Below, one piece after another: positions 1 to 5,388 of a DNA stretch of 11,984 nt. This stretch comes from Clostridia bacterium. GTDB taxonomy: Bacteria; Bacillota; Clostridia; Oscillospirales; CAG-272. The stretch lies in NCBI GenBank assembly GCA_017416885.1, contig JAFQAM010000083.1:1-11984 (forward strand). The letters run 5' to 3'. Positions within the stretch are counted from its first letter, which is position 1, and each line of letters opens with the position of its first letter. The notes beneath the pieces were generated by a model that worked only from the letters and a program-made list of their open reading frames with translations, searched no databases and had not been told where the DNA came from. A program made the position numbers and the translations under genes.

Positions 1-115
1 ACATTTCAATATATCGCTTCATATCCTTAATTATTTTGTAGCCGTAGGAGTCCTCGTTTTTGATAGCTGTTAATACGCAAACATCAAGCAATCCTCTTTT
101 TAGTTGAATGTCCAT
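1..115 (-). CDS. PadR-family transcriptional regulator, N-terminal fragment (runs off left edge)
   Basis: Reading leftwards from ATG at 115-113, the visible 38 residues begin MDIQLKRGLLDVCVLTAI and continue NEDSYGYKIIKDM. This is the characteristic opening of the PadR winged-helix family, whose first helix and 'DSYGY-x-I-x-K' turn are strongly conserved. The start is supported by an AGGAGG Shine-Dalgarno (AAGGAGGAG) 8 nt upstream and by a consensus promoter just beyond. PadR proteins are small cytoplasmic dimeric repressors that often control themselves plus a neighbouring membrane protein or transporter. The regulated partner, if it is downstream, lies outside the window to the left. Seen: N-terminus, RBS, promoter. 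Inferred: repressor function. The effector is unknown. Confidence 0.85.
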   Translation of the reverse strand, partial: MDIQLKRGLLDVCVLTAIKNEDSYGYKIIKDMKRYIEM

Positions 116-133
116 GCAATACTCCTCCTTACG

Positions 134-158
134 CAATACATCATATCACGAAGTATTG
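134..158. promoter_or_regulatory. Dyad over the padR-like promoter, candidate autoregulatory operator
   Basis: Perfect 6-bp arms CAATAC (134-139) and GTATTG (153-158) flank 13 nt. Over the full 25 bp, 9 of 12 half-site positions are complementary. The dyad covers the -10 hexamer and the predicted start site, where a PadR repressor would block its own promoter. The sequence is seen directly; the role is inferred from PadR-family habit. Confidence 0.5.
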
Positions 159-168
159 TGTTTGTCAA
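140..168 (-). promoter_or_regulatory. Sigma-A promoter of the padR-like gene
   Basis: On the minus strand TTGACA (168-163) and TATGAT (145-140) are separated by exactly 17 nt. The predicted transcript start near 133 leaves a short leader containing the AGGAGG site and the ATG at 115. Confidence 0.75.
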
Positions 169-182
169 GAGATATAATAAAA

Positions 183-220
183 AAATTACAATCTCCAAAA
201 AAATTAGGCGATTGTAATTT
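183..220 (-). terminator. Intrinsic terminator after the CuAO-stalk-like lipoprotein gene
   Basis: An 11-bp perfect inverted repeat (183-193 with 210-220) has a 16-nt loop and begins 16 nt past the lipoprotein stop. In the minus-strand transcript the stem is followed by a U-rich run. It separates the lipoprotein gene from the padR-like promoter. Confidence 0.7.
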
Positions 221-235
221 GTATAATGCATTATA

Positions 236-877
236 TCAGTTTTCATAAGAGCCATATACGGATTCTTTAAAATCCTTCGGTATTTTTCCCTCTCTATACA
301 TTTCATAATATTCATACCAAGAGTCATCTACCTCTCTAAATGAAATATTAACTGTTTTATTCTCACAGTCTATATCATATGTACATGGGATTCCCAATTC
401 ATTAGTTATAGCATTAATTCCACAATGATTCAAAATTACTTGTTTAGGTTGAATATAGCAATAGTTTGCCCCTGATAACATAGTGAATTCAACTTTTCTG
501 CCATTGCTATTTGTCAAAGTTTCTAATTCTAAATCAAGATAAAATTCTTTATTTTTACATTTGATTTTAGCATAGTAGTTATTTTCCCAACTCACTTCAC
601 AACCTATATATTCCAAGAAATCAACCAAAGAAAAAATTGCATACTTCATTCCAAGTTCTTCGTTCAAAAACACATCTACATTTTCAGTTAATATAGTTTC
701 TCCATCAAATGTTACTTTACAGTTTCTATTTGGAACACCATTTGTGTCCACTATATTGTTTGAATCAACAGGAGCTTGACTCATTTGTGAGGCCGTGTTT
801 TCTTTATCACGGTAATTGCAGCCAACAATATAAAGCATTAAAGCTAATATAGCAAAAAGCACGCATATTTTTTTCAT
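236..877 (-). CDS. Lipoprotein with copper-amine-oxidase N-terminal (stalk)-like domain
   Basis: 213 aa. Residues 1-19 form a lipoprotein signal peptide (MKK, a hydrophobic core, then lipobox I-V-G with Cys20 as the lipidation site). Residues 21-50 are a polar Asn/Ser-rich linker. Residues 52-118 resemble the PF07833 'copper amine oxidase N-terminal-like' stalk domain: a short Val/Phe-Asp-Gly strand, a VDVFLNEE-like segment, FSLVDFLEYIGCEVSW and a terminal Lys/Ile strand pair. A second, weaker half of the same pattern lies at about 141-180 (ending NKTVNISF). Such domains are carried on exported wall or substrate-binding proteins of Firmicutes and do not imply copper or amine oxidation. The start is supported by AAGGTGATG 8 nt upstream. 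The gene is monocistronic, with its own promoter and terminator. Biological role unknown. Confidence 0.7.
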   Translation of the reverse strand: MKKICVLFAILALMLYIVGCNYRDKENTASQMSQAPVDSNNIVDTNGVPNRNCKVTFDGETILTENVDVFLNEELGMKYAIFSLVDFLEYIGCEVSWENNYYAKIKCKNKEFYLDLELETLTNSNGRKVEFTMLSGANYCYIQPKQVILNHCGINAITNELGIPCTYDIDCENKTVNISFREVDDSWYEYYEMYREGKIPKDFKESVYGSYEN

Positions 878-916
878 AATATCATCACCTTATAAAATGA
901 GTATTTTTCTAATTTA

Positions 917-945
917 ATTATAATGATAATATATGTATAAATCAA
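917..945 (-). promoter_or_regulatory. Sigma-A promoter of the CuAO-stalk-like lipoprotein gene
   Basis: On the minus strand TTGATT (945-940) and TATAAT (922-917) have a 17-nt spacer. Predicted initiation is near 910, about 33 nt before the ATG at 877. Confidence 0.65.
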
Positions 946-1041
946 CAATATTCACTAAACTCTCAAAGAACTTTCATTGTATGCTCACATTTATAATCAA
1001 TTTTAAAATATATGTAATTTAATATTGCAGAAGCATATTCT

Positions 1042-1515
1042 TCAGTAATTAATAGAGTTCAAATAATCTAAAATCGAAGCATAAAATATGTCGCCACACT
1101 GTTTATCCTGTGAATTAGAAAAATTTGGATGTGCTTGATAGCCTTTGTTGTTAGAATAAATAAGATAATCGTTATATACTAAATTACCGTTAAAAATGAA
1201 AGCTTTTTCAATATCCTTAAGATTATCTTGATATTCATCCTTTATATCTGCCATAAATCTTAAGCGGATAGTATCTAAGTCGGAATAAATTGTCTCATTT
1301 GCATTTTCTGCGGTTTCCCATTCTTTTTTACAAAGTGACATTAAATACTCGGCATCCTCGCCGTAGATAAAATAGTGCTCATTTGTTTCTTCTACTGTTA
1401 CCTCACATCTGAAATTTTCGGTTTTGTCTCTAAAATCTATAACTTCATCTTGATAGCAGGAAGCTAAAAGCACAGTTAAAGCAATTAGAATGAATAACAA
1501 AATTGATTTTTTCAA
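1042..1515 (-). CDS. Small lipoprotein of unknown function (TTG start)
   Basis: 157 aa. The N-terminus MKKSILLFILIALTVLLASC is a clean lipoprotein signal with lipobox L-A-S-Cys20. The mature part (21-157) is soluble and acidic, with Cys36, Cys62 and Cys140 and no membrane segment. I recognise no domain. The start codon is TTG (1515-1513), chosen because AGGAGG lies 8 nt upstream and because the signal peptide begins exactly there. A consensus promoter precedes it. Base composition is AT-rich like the neighbouring lipoprotein gene and unlike the threonine genes. It is probably an outer-face, membrane-anchored protein; its neighbours do not reveal its partner. Confidence 0.65.
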   Translation of the reverse strand: MKKSILLFILIALTVLLASCYQDEVIDFRDKTENFRCEVTVEETNEHYFIYGEDAEYLMSLCKKEWETAENANETIYSDLDTIRLRFMADIKDEYQDNLKDIEKAFIFNGNLVYNDYLIYSNNKGYQAHPNFSNSQDKQCGDIFYASILDYLNSINY

Positions 1516-1544
1516 AGCTCTGTCCTCCTTAGTTTTCTACATTA

Positions 1545-1573
1545 ATTATATATTAGATTATAATGCTTGTCAA
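1545..1573 (-). promoter_or_regulatory. Sigma-A promoter of the small lipoprotein gene
   Basis: On the minus strand TTGACA (1573-1568) and TATAAT (1550-1545) are separated by 17 nt, a full consensus match at both hexamers. The AGGAGG ribosome site and TTG start follow. Confidence 0.8.
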
Positions 1574-1590
1574 TAAATTACGGTTTAAAA

Positions 1591-1613
1591 TATGTAAACC
1601 TTGAGTTTACATA
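1591..1613. repeat. Perfect 9-bp inverted repeat upstream of the small-lipoprotein promoter
   Basis: Arms TATGTAAAC (1591-1599) and GTTTACATA (1605-1613) flank 5 nt. It sits about 18 nt upstream of the -35 hexamer and just past the terminator of the next gene. No run of U follows in either direction, so an operator or activator site is as likely as a second terminator hairpin. It is not the 17-bp TnrA/GlnR spacing. Confidence 0.5.
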
Positions 1614-1618
1614 AATGA

Positions 1619-1642
1619 AAAAACTCACGATTGGGAGTTTTT
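1619..1642 (-). terminator. Intrinsic terminator after the one-helix membrane protein gene
   Basis: Stem AAAAACTC (1619-1626) pairs with GAGTTTTT (1635-1642) across an 8-nt loop, two bases past the TAA stop at 1645-1647. The minus-strand transcript continues into U residues. The A/T stem ends allow some function in both directions. Confidence 0.6.
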
Positions 1643-1644
1643 AA

Positions 1645-2124
1645 TTATAGTTTTTTGCAATTTAAGTATTCAAGCATAAATTTGTCTAATTTTTCTTCTT
1701 TTGAAAGAAAAGTCAGTTTTGGCTTTTTTCTAAATTTGTTTATTATTTTTTCAAACAATAATACAGTCGAGAACAAAAGAAGAATGAAAAGTATAGGTAT
1801 GCCGAAAAATATGCACAAAAGAACAGTGCCAATTTTTTCACTTTTACTTGTTTCCAATTTGGTTTCCTGTCCGTTTTCATCGGGATTATAGACTATTTTG
1901 CCTGTAATTGTTGTTTTGCCGTCTGCTTCGGTTACATTTGCTACATACCAATTACCGCCTGAATGTCCTGCTCTTTCGACGCCAAGAAAAAAGTTACCGT
2001 TTTCTTTATATTCAATTAAATATTCGTTGTTTCCGTATTTACCAAGCTTATCTTTTATGCTTTCTGTAAGCTGAGCTTTGGGGAAAGGATATTCATAGGT
2101 GTGGATAGCTTCTTTTTTCTTCAT
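1645..2124 (-). CDS. Membrane protein of unknown function, one C-terminal-half transmembrane helix
   Basis: 159 aa. There is no signal peptide at the N-terminus. Residues 1-97 are a polar domain with Gly/Asn-rich strands (for example GNFFLGVERAGHSGGNWYV). Residues 98-124 form one strongly hydrophobic helix, followed by a basic tail (NKFRKKPK) and a Lys-rich amphipathic C-terminus. By the positive-inside rule the C-terminal tail should be cytoplasmic and the N-terminal domain outside. The ATG at 2124 is supported by AGGAG about 7 nt upstream. A terminator follows. It lies downstream of the thrC-thrB-ACT unit on the same strand, but 173 nt of repeat-bearing spacer makes co-transcription uncertain. 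I see no clear promoter and recognise no family. Confidence 0.6.
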   Translation of the reverse strand: MKKKEAIHTYEYPFPKAQLTESIKDKLGKYGNNEYLIEYKENGNFFLGVERAGHSGGNWYVANVTEADGKTTITGKIVYNPDENGQETKLETSKSEKIGTVLLCIFFGIPILFILLLFSTVLLFEKIINKFRKKPKLTFLSKEEKLDKFMLEYLNCKKL

Positions 2125-2140
2125 AGATATCTCCTATTAT

Positions 2141-2164
2141 GCAACATAAGTTGCAACAAGTTGC
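2141..2164. promoter_or_regulatory. Two overlapping GCAAC/GTTGC dyads upstream of the membrane protein gene
   Basis: GCAAC(2141-2145)/GTTGC(2150-2154) has a 4-nt spacer and GCAAC(2153-2157)/GTTGC(2160-2164) a 2-nt spacer; the two share two bases. They lie 17-40 nt before the ATG at 2124, where a promoter would be expected, although no good -35/-10 pair is visible. Possible operator; function unknown. Confidence 0.3.
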
Positions 2165-2178
2165 GTGAAATAAACAAA

Positions 2179-2283
2179 CCCACCGTCTGCTTCGCAGCCA
2201 CCTCCCTTAACCGTCAAGGGAGGCTCGGTATGAATTGCTGTGCATGAATTGTGCTTCGCACATGAATTGCACCTACGGTGCAT
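2179..2283. repeat. Intergenic hairpin-repeat cluster (dispersed-repeat type)
   Basis: The region holds a CCACCG...GCAGCC segment and an 8-bp perfect hairpin CCTCCCTT (2201-2208)/AAGGGAGG (2216-2223). Three copies of ATGAATTG follow (2230, 2244, 2262), interleaved with mini-hairpins GTGC-TTC-GCAC and GCACC-TAC-GGTGC. The first half resembles the repeat at 3678-3714. Sequence of this style recurs between genes in gut clostridia (recollection). In the minus-strand direction the strong hairpin may attenuate transcription after the HTH-ACT gene. Confidence 0.6.
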
Positions 2284-2297
2284 TACAAAATTAATTG

Positions 2298-2735
2298 CTA
2301 TTCAATGGCGATTAATTTTGTATTGGAAACGCCGTCGGTTTTGTTTAAGCGAATGAGTGTGGTGTCCATATCGTAGGTCATATGGGAAATGTCAATTGAC
2401 AGTACAACATGAGCGCGGGAGTTTACGGGAAGGTTTTGGGTGATGGTCAGGATATTTGCTCCGTGGGATGACAAAATGCCTAAAACCTCGCCTAAAAGTC
2501 CTGCTTTATGGGACAAGGTTAATGATATTACTGCTTTACGGCATTCTGTGTCTGTATTGGTGGCAAAAACATAGTCTTTATATTTATAATATGTACTTCT
2601 TGAAATGCCTACCTGCTTTACAGCCTCACTAACATCCTTTACCTTGCCGCTTGTAATTAATGCTCTTGCTTCAATTACCTTTTCAAAGCAGGATGGGAGA
2701 ATGCTTTTATCTACAAGTAAATATTTACTCTGCAT
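2298..2735 (-). CDS. HTH-ACT domain protein, PheB/UPF0735 family; candidate threonine-pathway regulator
   Basis: 145 aa. Residues 34-56 (DVSEAVKQVGISRSTYYKYKDYV) form a helix-turn-helix of the 'VGISRSTYYKYK' type. Residues 67-145 form an ACT domain with the ligand-turn pattern KAGLLGEVLGILSSHGANI (about 77-95). This architecture is the PheB/UPF0735 family of small ACT proteins. ACT domains generally bind amino acids, so the simple inference is an amino-acid-responsive DNA-binding protein. I recall that a Bacillus subtilis member of this family has been described as a repressor of the threonine genes; that is recollection, not sequence evidence. The ATG at 2735 has AGGAGG 9 nt upstream and the gene overlaps the end of thrB by 11 nt, so the two are translationally linked. 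Likely targets are the thrC and hom promoters in the divergent region. Confidence 0.8.
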   Translation of the reverse strand: MQSKYLLVDKSILPSCFEKVIEARALITSGKVKDVSEAVKQVGISRSTYYKYKDYVFATNTDTECRKAVISLTLSHKAGLLGEVLGILSSHGANILTITQNLPVNSRAHVVLSIDISHMTYDMDTTLIRLNKTDGVSNTKLIAIE

Positions 2736-3645
2736 AATACATTACCTCCTCAATGCCGTCCTTGGCTACCTTTAATTCATATGCTTTCCAATTGTTTTCA
2801 AGGCTGCTTATTTTTTCGTTAAGCTCCTTTTCAATGGAATATTCGCTCATACATAGACAGGTTGAGCCTGCTCCGCTTATTACAAAAGAGCTTGCGCCTA
2901 AACCGTATGCGATTTTCTCTATTTCGCCGATATTTTTGAATAGCTTTTTTCTGTATTGCTCGTGGATTTTGTCCTTGGTTACCACCTTTAATAAATCGAA
3001 GTTGCCATTAATAAATGCGTGGGGCATTAGCGCTAAGCGCGACATATTATATACGGCATCCTCTCTTGTTACCTCTTTAGGCAGTACCTTTCTTGCTTCT
3101 ACTGTTTTAACCTCAAACTCGGGGATTAAAACGGTGAAATGGATTTTATCGGAGATATCGTAAACATAGCTTATAATTTTGCCTTCATCCCAAGCGGTGA
3201 TACAAAGTGAGCCATATAATGCAGGGATAACATTGTCGGGATGTCCCTCAATTTCAGTGCATACCTGACATAGCTCGTCCCACTTTTCTCTTAAAAATTC
3301 TTTTCTTTTAATATAATCGGGACAATTTAATAATATGGCGGAATATGCTCCTGCGCATATAAATGTGGATGATGAGCCTAAGCCTCTTGAGTTAGGCACA
3401 TTTACTCCTATAATTTTGATTTTTACAGATGGATCAGCGCCTAATCTTTTGCACATTTCCTTATATGCAACATATGCAAGGTTATCCTCATTTGCAAATT
3501 TTTCCTCGCAGCCCTCTATAATGAAGCCGCTGTCTATTTTTTCAAATACAAATTCGTTGTATAATTGAAATGCAATTCCCGCGCAGTCAAAGCCTGAGCC
3601 TACATTGGCAGAGGTTGCAGGGACTCTTACTCTAATTTTTCTCAT
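2725..3645 (-). CDS. thrB: Homoserine kinase
   Basis: 306 aa, normal for ThrB. It phosphorylates L-homoserine to O-phospho-L-homoserine with ATP, the penultimate step of threonine synthesis, in the cytoplasm. GHMP-kinase signatures are in order: N-terminal VRVPATSANVGSGFD (6-20), the ATP-binding glycine/serine loop PNSRGLGSSS (84-93), and the C-terminal SGAGST motif (257-262). The ribosome site is only a purine tract (GAGAGAG), weaker than those of its neighbours. It follows thrC after 150 nt of repeat-bearing spacer and overlaps the HTH-ACT gene by 11 nt. With thrC it completes the pathway begun by lysC, asd and hom on the other strand. Confidence 0.95.
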   Translation of the reverse strand: MRKIRVRVPATSANVGSGFDCAGIAFQLYNEFVFEKIDSGFIIEGCEEKFANEDNLAYVAYKEMCKRLGADPSVKIKIIGVNVPNSRGLGSSSTFICAGAYSAILLNCPDYIKRKEFLREKWDELCQVCTEIEGHPDNVIPALYGSLCITAWDEGKIISYVYDISDKIHFTVLIPEFEVKTVEARKVLPKEVTREDAVYNMSRLALMPHAFINGNFDLLKVVTKDKIHEQYRKKLFKNIGEIEKIAYGLGASSFVISGAGSTCLCMSEYSIEKELNEKISSLENNWKAYELKVAKDGIEEVMYYAE

Positions 3646-3660
3646 TTTTCTCTCTCGGTT

Positions 3661-3790
3661 TTAAGGGAGCACTCCTTCCACCGCAAGCGGTCCCCCTCCC
3701 TCTAAGATGGAGGCAAAAATACTCCCCTACATATTATTTATTTTCGTTTCGGACGATCGATTGTCGCCCATACATTGCCTACGATCGTAG
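3661..3790. repeat. Dispersed-repeat sequence in the thrC-thrB gap
   Basis: The spacer contains hairpins ACCGC/GCGGT (3680-3684/3687-3691) and CCTCC/GGAGG (3695-3699/3709-3713), in the same CCACCG...CCTCCCT...GGAGGC arrangement as 2179-2224. A second unit (about 3745-3790) has CGATCG at 3754-3759 and the palindrome ACGATCGT at 3781-3788 around a TGTCGCCC-type core. The latter resembles a 'GATCGCCC' intergenic repeat common in gut Firmicutes (recollection). It splits an otherwise compact thrC-thrB pair and may act as a partial terminator or mRNA-processing site. Confidence 0.55.
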
Positions 3791-3795
3791 GATGA

Positions 3796-5283
3796 TTATT
3801 TTCTCCAAATTGGTGTGTTAACCATTTTGTCAACGAATGAAAGCATTTCATCCTTTTCAACAGTTACATTGTGAACGATTGGCTTATTTTCGATGTTTAC
3901 AAGGGATGCGGGGATTTTAGCGCCTGTGTATGCGTTAAGCTTATTTACTGCGTCAAATTCGCTACCGTAGTCCTTGCCAAGCGCGTTCATAACGCTTGAT
4001 GAGAACTTATACGGTGATGCGGTGGAAAGAACAACGCTGACATCAGTATTGTTTGTTTCCTTTGCCCACTTTTCGTAAACGCTCCAAGCAACGGCTGTAT
4101 GAGTATCCATTAAGTAGCCGTTCTTTTCGTAAACGGATTTAATTACCTTTAATGTTTCCTCGTCATCTGTGAAGCCTGCATCAAATTCGCTTCTGATTTT
4201 GTCAAGCTCCTCTTTAGCAAGCTTATATTCGCCCTTTTCCTTTAATTCTGCCATATAGGAAGCGCATTTTTCTGCGCCGCAGGTTAAATATAAAAGTCTT
4301 TCAAGGTTTGAGGAAATAAGAATATCCATTGAAGGTGATTTTGTTACATGGAATTCTCTGTTCTTATTATATACACCGTTTTCAAAGAAGTCGGTTAAAA
4401 CCTTATTTTCGTTTGAAGCGCAAACAAGCTTACCAACAGGAAGTCCCATTTGCTTTGCAAAGTAGCCTGCTAAGATATCGCCGAAGTTACCTGTTGGAAC
4501 GATAAAGTTTACCTTGTCGCCCATTTTTATTCTGTTTTCAGCTAACAGGTCGCGGTATGCTTTGAAATAGTATGCTACCTGTGGCGCAAGTCTTCCTATA
4601 TTTATAGAGTTAGCGCTTGAAAGCTTTACTCCCTTAGGAAGCTCTAATGTTGCAAAAATATTTTTTACACCGCTTTGCGCATCGTCGAAGTTACCGTTTA
4701 CAGAAACTACGCAGGTGTTTTTTCCGTCAACGGAAACCATTTGTCTTTCCTGTACGGCGCTGATGCCCTTTTTAGGATAAAATACGATGATTTTAACGCC
4801 GTCAACATTTGAGAAGCCTGAAAGCGCTGCGCTTCCTGTATCGCCGCTTGTAGCGGTTAAAATTACGATTTCATCCTTCATATCGGTTGCTTTCTTTGCG
4901 CAAGCGATTAACTGTGGAAGCAATTGTAACGCTACATCCTTAAATGCGCAGGTTGGGCCGTGATATAACTCCATAACATAAGCATCTGCTACCTTAGCAA
5001 GAGGAGCAAAGTCCTCATTTTCAAATTTGCCGTCATATGCGCGGGAAACTGCGTCTAAGGCTTCATTAAAATTATTATTGAACATTTTGTCATTGCTAAA
5101 GAGCAAGGAAAGAACTGTTGCAGAGATTTCCTTGTTTGTTAAGCCTGAAAGCTTTTCCATTGGAAACTGAGCGTTCTCAAAGCTCTTTGGCATATATAAA
5201 CCGCCGTCATCTGCTATGCCTTGAAGCACTGCTTGAGAAGGAGTTTTTTGAATTTTTTGATTTCTTGTACTTAAATACCACAT
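3796..5283 (-). CDS. thrC: Threonine synthase
   Basis: 495 aa from ATG at 5283, the usual length for the long ThrC class. It is a PLP enzyme converting O-phosphohomoserine and water to L-threonine and phosphate. Seen in order: the N-terminal MWYLSTRN opening, QGIADDGGLYMP (21-32), the PLP-lysine segment YHGPTCAFKDVALQ with K115, the phosphate-binding loop TATSGDTGSA (about 143-152), and the C-terminal STASPYKFSSSVMNA segment. The frame stays open to a TTG at 5340, but I chose the ATG at 5283. It gives the conserved family N-terminus, has AAGAGGT upstream (11-nt spacer), and the predicted transcript start (about 5312) lies downstream of the TTG. It is the first gene of the minus unit thrC-thrB-ACT, divergent from hom. 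Confidence 0.95.
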   Translation of the reverse strand: MWYLSTRNQKIQKTPSQAVLQGIADDGGLYMPKSFENAQFPMEKLSGLTNKEISATVLSLLFSNDKMFNNNFNEALDAVSRAYDGKFENEDFAPLAKVADAYVMELYHGPTCAFKDVALQLLPQLIACAKKATDMKDEIVILTATSGDTGSAALSGFSNVDGVKIIVFYPKKGISAVQERQMVSVDGKNTCVVSVNGNFDDAQSGVKNIFATLELPKGVKLSSANSINIGRLAPQVAYYFKAYRDLLAENRIKMGDKVNFIVPTGNFGDILAGYFAKQMGLPVGKLVCASNENKVLTDFFENGVYNKNREFHVTKSPSMDILISSNLERLLYLTCGAEKCASYMAELKEKGEYKLAKEELDKIRSEFDAGFTDDEETLKVIKSVYEKNGYLMDTHTAVAWSVYEKWAKETNNTDVSVVLSTASPYKFSSSVMNALGKDYGSEFDAVNKLNAYTGAKIPASLVNIENKPIVHNVTVEKDEMLSFVDKMVNTPIWRK

Positions 5284-5299
5284 TTTTTTAAAATACCTC

Positions 5300-5328
5300 T
5301 TGATTTTTTGTTTTTTATATGATACACT
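5300..5328 (+). promoter_or_regulatory. Predicted hom-lysC-asd promoter
   Basis: TTGATT (5300-5305) and TACACT (5323-5328) have a 17-nt spacer. The predicted start is near 5335, giving a leader of about 54 nt that contains the dyad at 5348-5368 and the AGAAAGG ribosome site (5371-5377) of hom. The -10 is a fair rather than good match. Confidence 0.4.
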
Positions 5329-5347
5329 ATTTCTCAACAAAAAACAA
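5319..5347 (-). promoter_or_regulatory. Predicted thrC promoter
   Basis: On the minus strand TTGTTT (5347-5342) and TATCAT (5324-5319) have a 17-nt spacer, predicting initiation near 5312 and a leader of about 29 nt. Its -10 overlaps the -10 of the predicted hom promoter on the other strand, so the two promoters should compete for polymerase. Confidence 0.45.
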
Positions 5348-5368
5348 GTGTTTTTGAAATAAAGACAC
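5348..5368. promoter_or_regulatory. Imperfect dyad between the divergent thrC and hom promoters, candidate operator
   Basis: GTGTTTTT (5348-5355) and AAAGACAC (5361-5368) are complementary at 7 of 8 positions around 5 nt. The dyad abuts the predicted thrC -35 and lies in the hom leader, a position from which one bound protein could affect both units. A related pairing, ACACT (5324-5328) with AGTGT (5347-5351), links it to the overlapping -10 region. The HTH-ACT protein encoded in the thrC unit is the obvious candidate ligand (inference). Confidence 0.35.
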
Positions 5369-5388
5369 CAAGAAAGGTAAATTTTTTT

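Noticed and set aside
1591..1613. TnrA/GlnR nitrogen-control box
   Set aside because: The arms resemble TGTNA/TNACA, but the site spans 19 bp between TGT and ACA rather than the 17 bp of TGTNA-N7-TNACA.
5284..5340. TTG at 5340 as the thrC start
   Set aside because: It adds 19 Lys-rich residues not typical of ThrC, has no good ribosome site, and lies upstream of the predicted transcription start. The ATG at 5283 gives the standard N-terminus.
5312..5388. T-box, threonine leader peptide or lysine riboswitch before thrC, hom or lysC
   Set aside because: The leaders are only about 30 and 54 nt and the hom-lysC gap is 2 nt, too short for these elements. I see no Thr-codon run or antiterminator pair.
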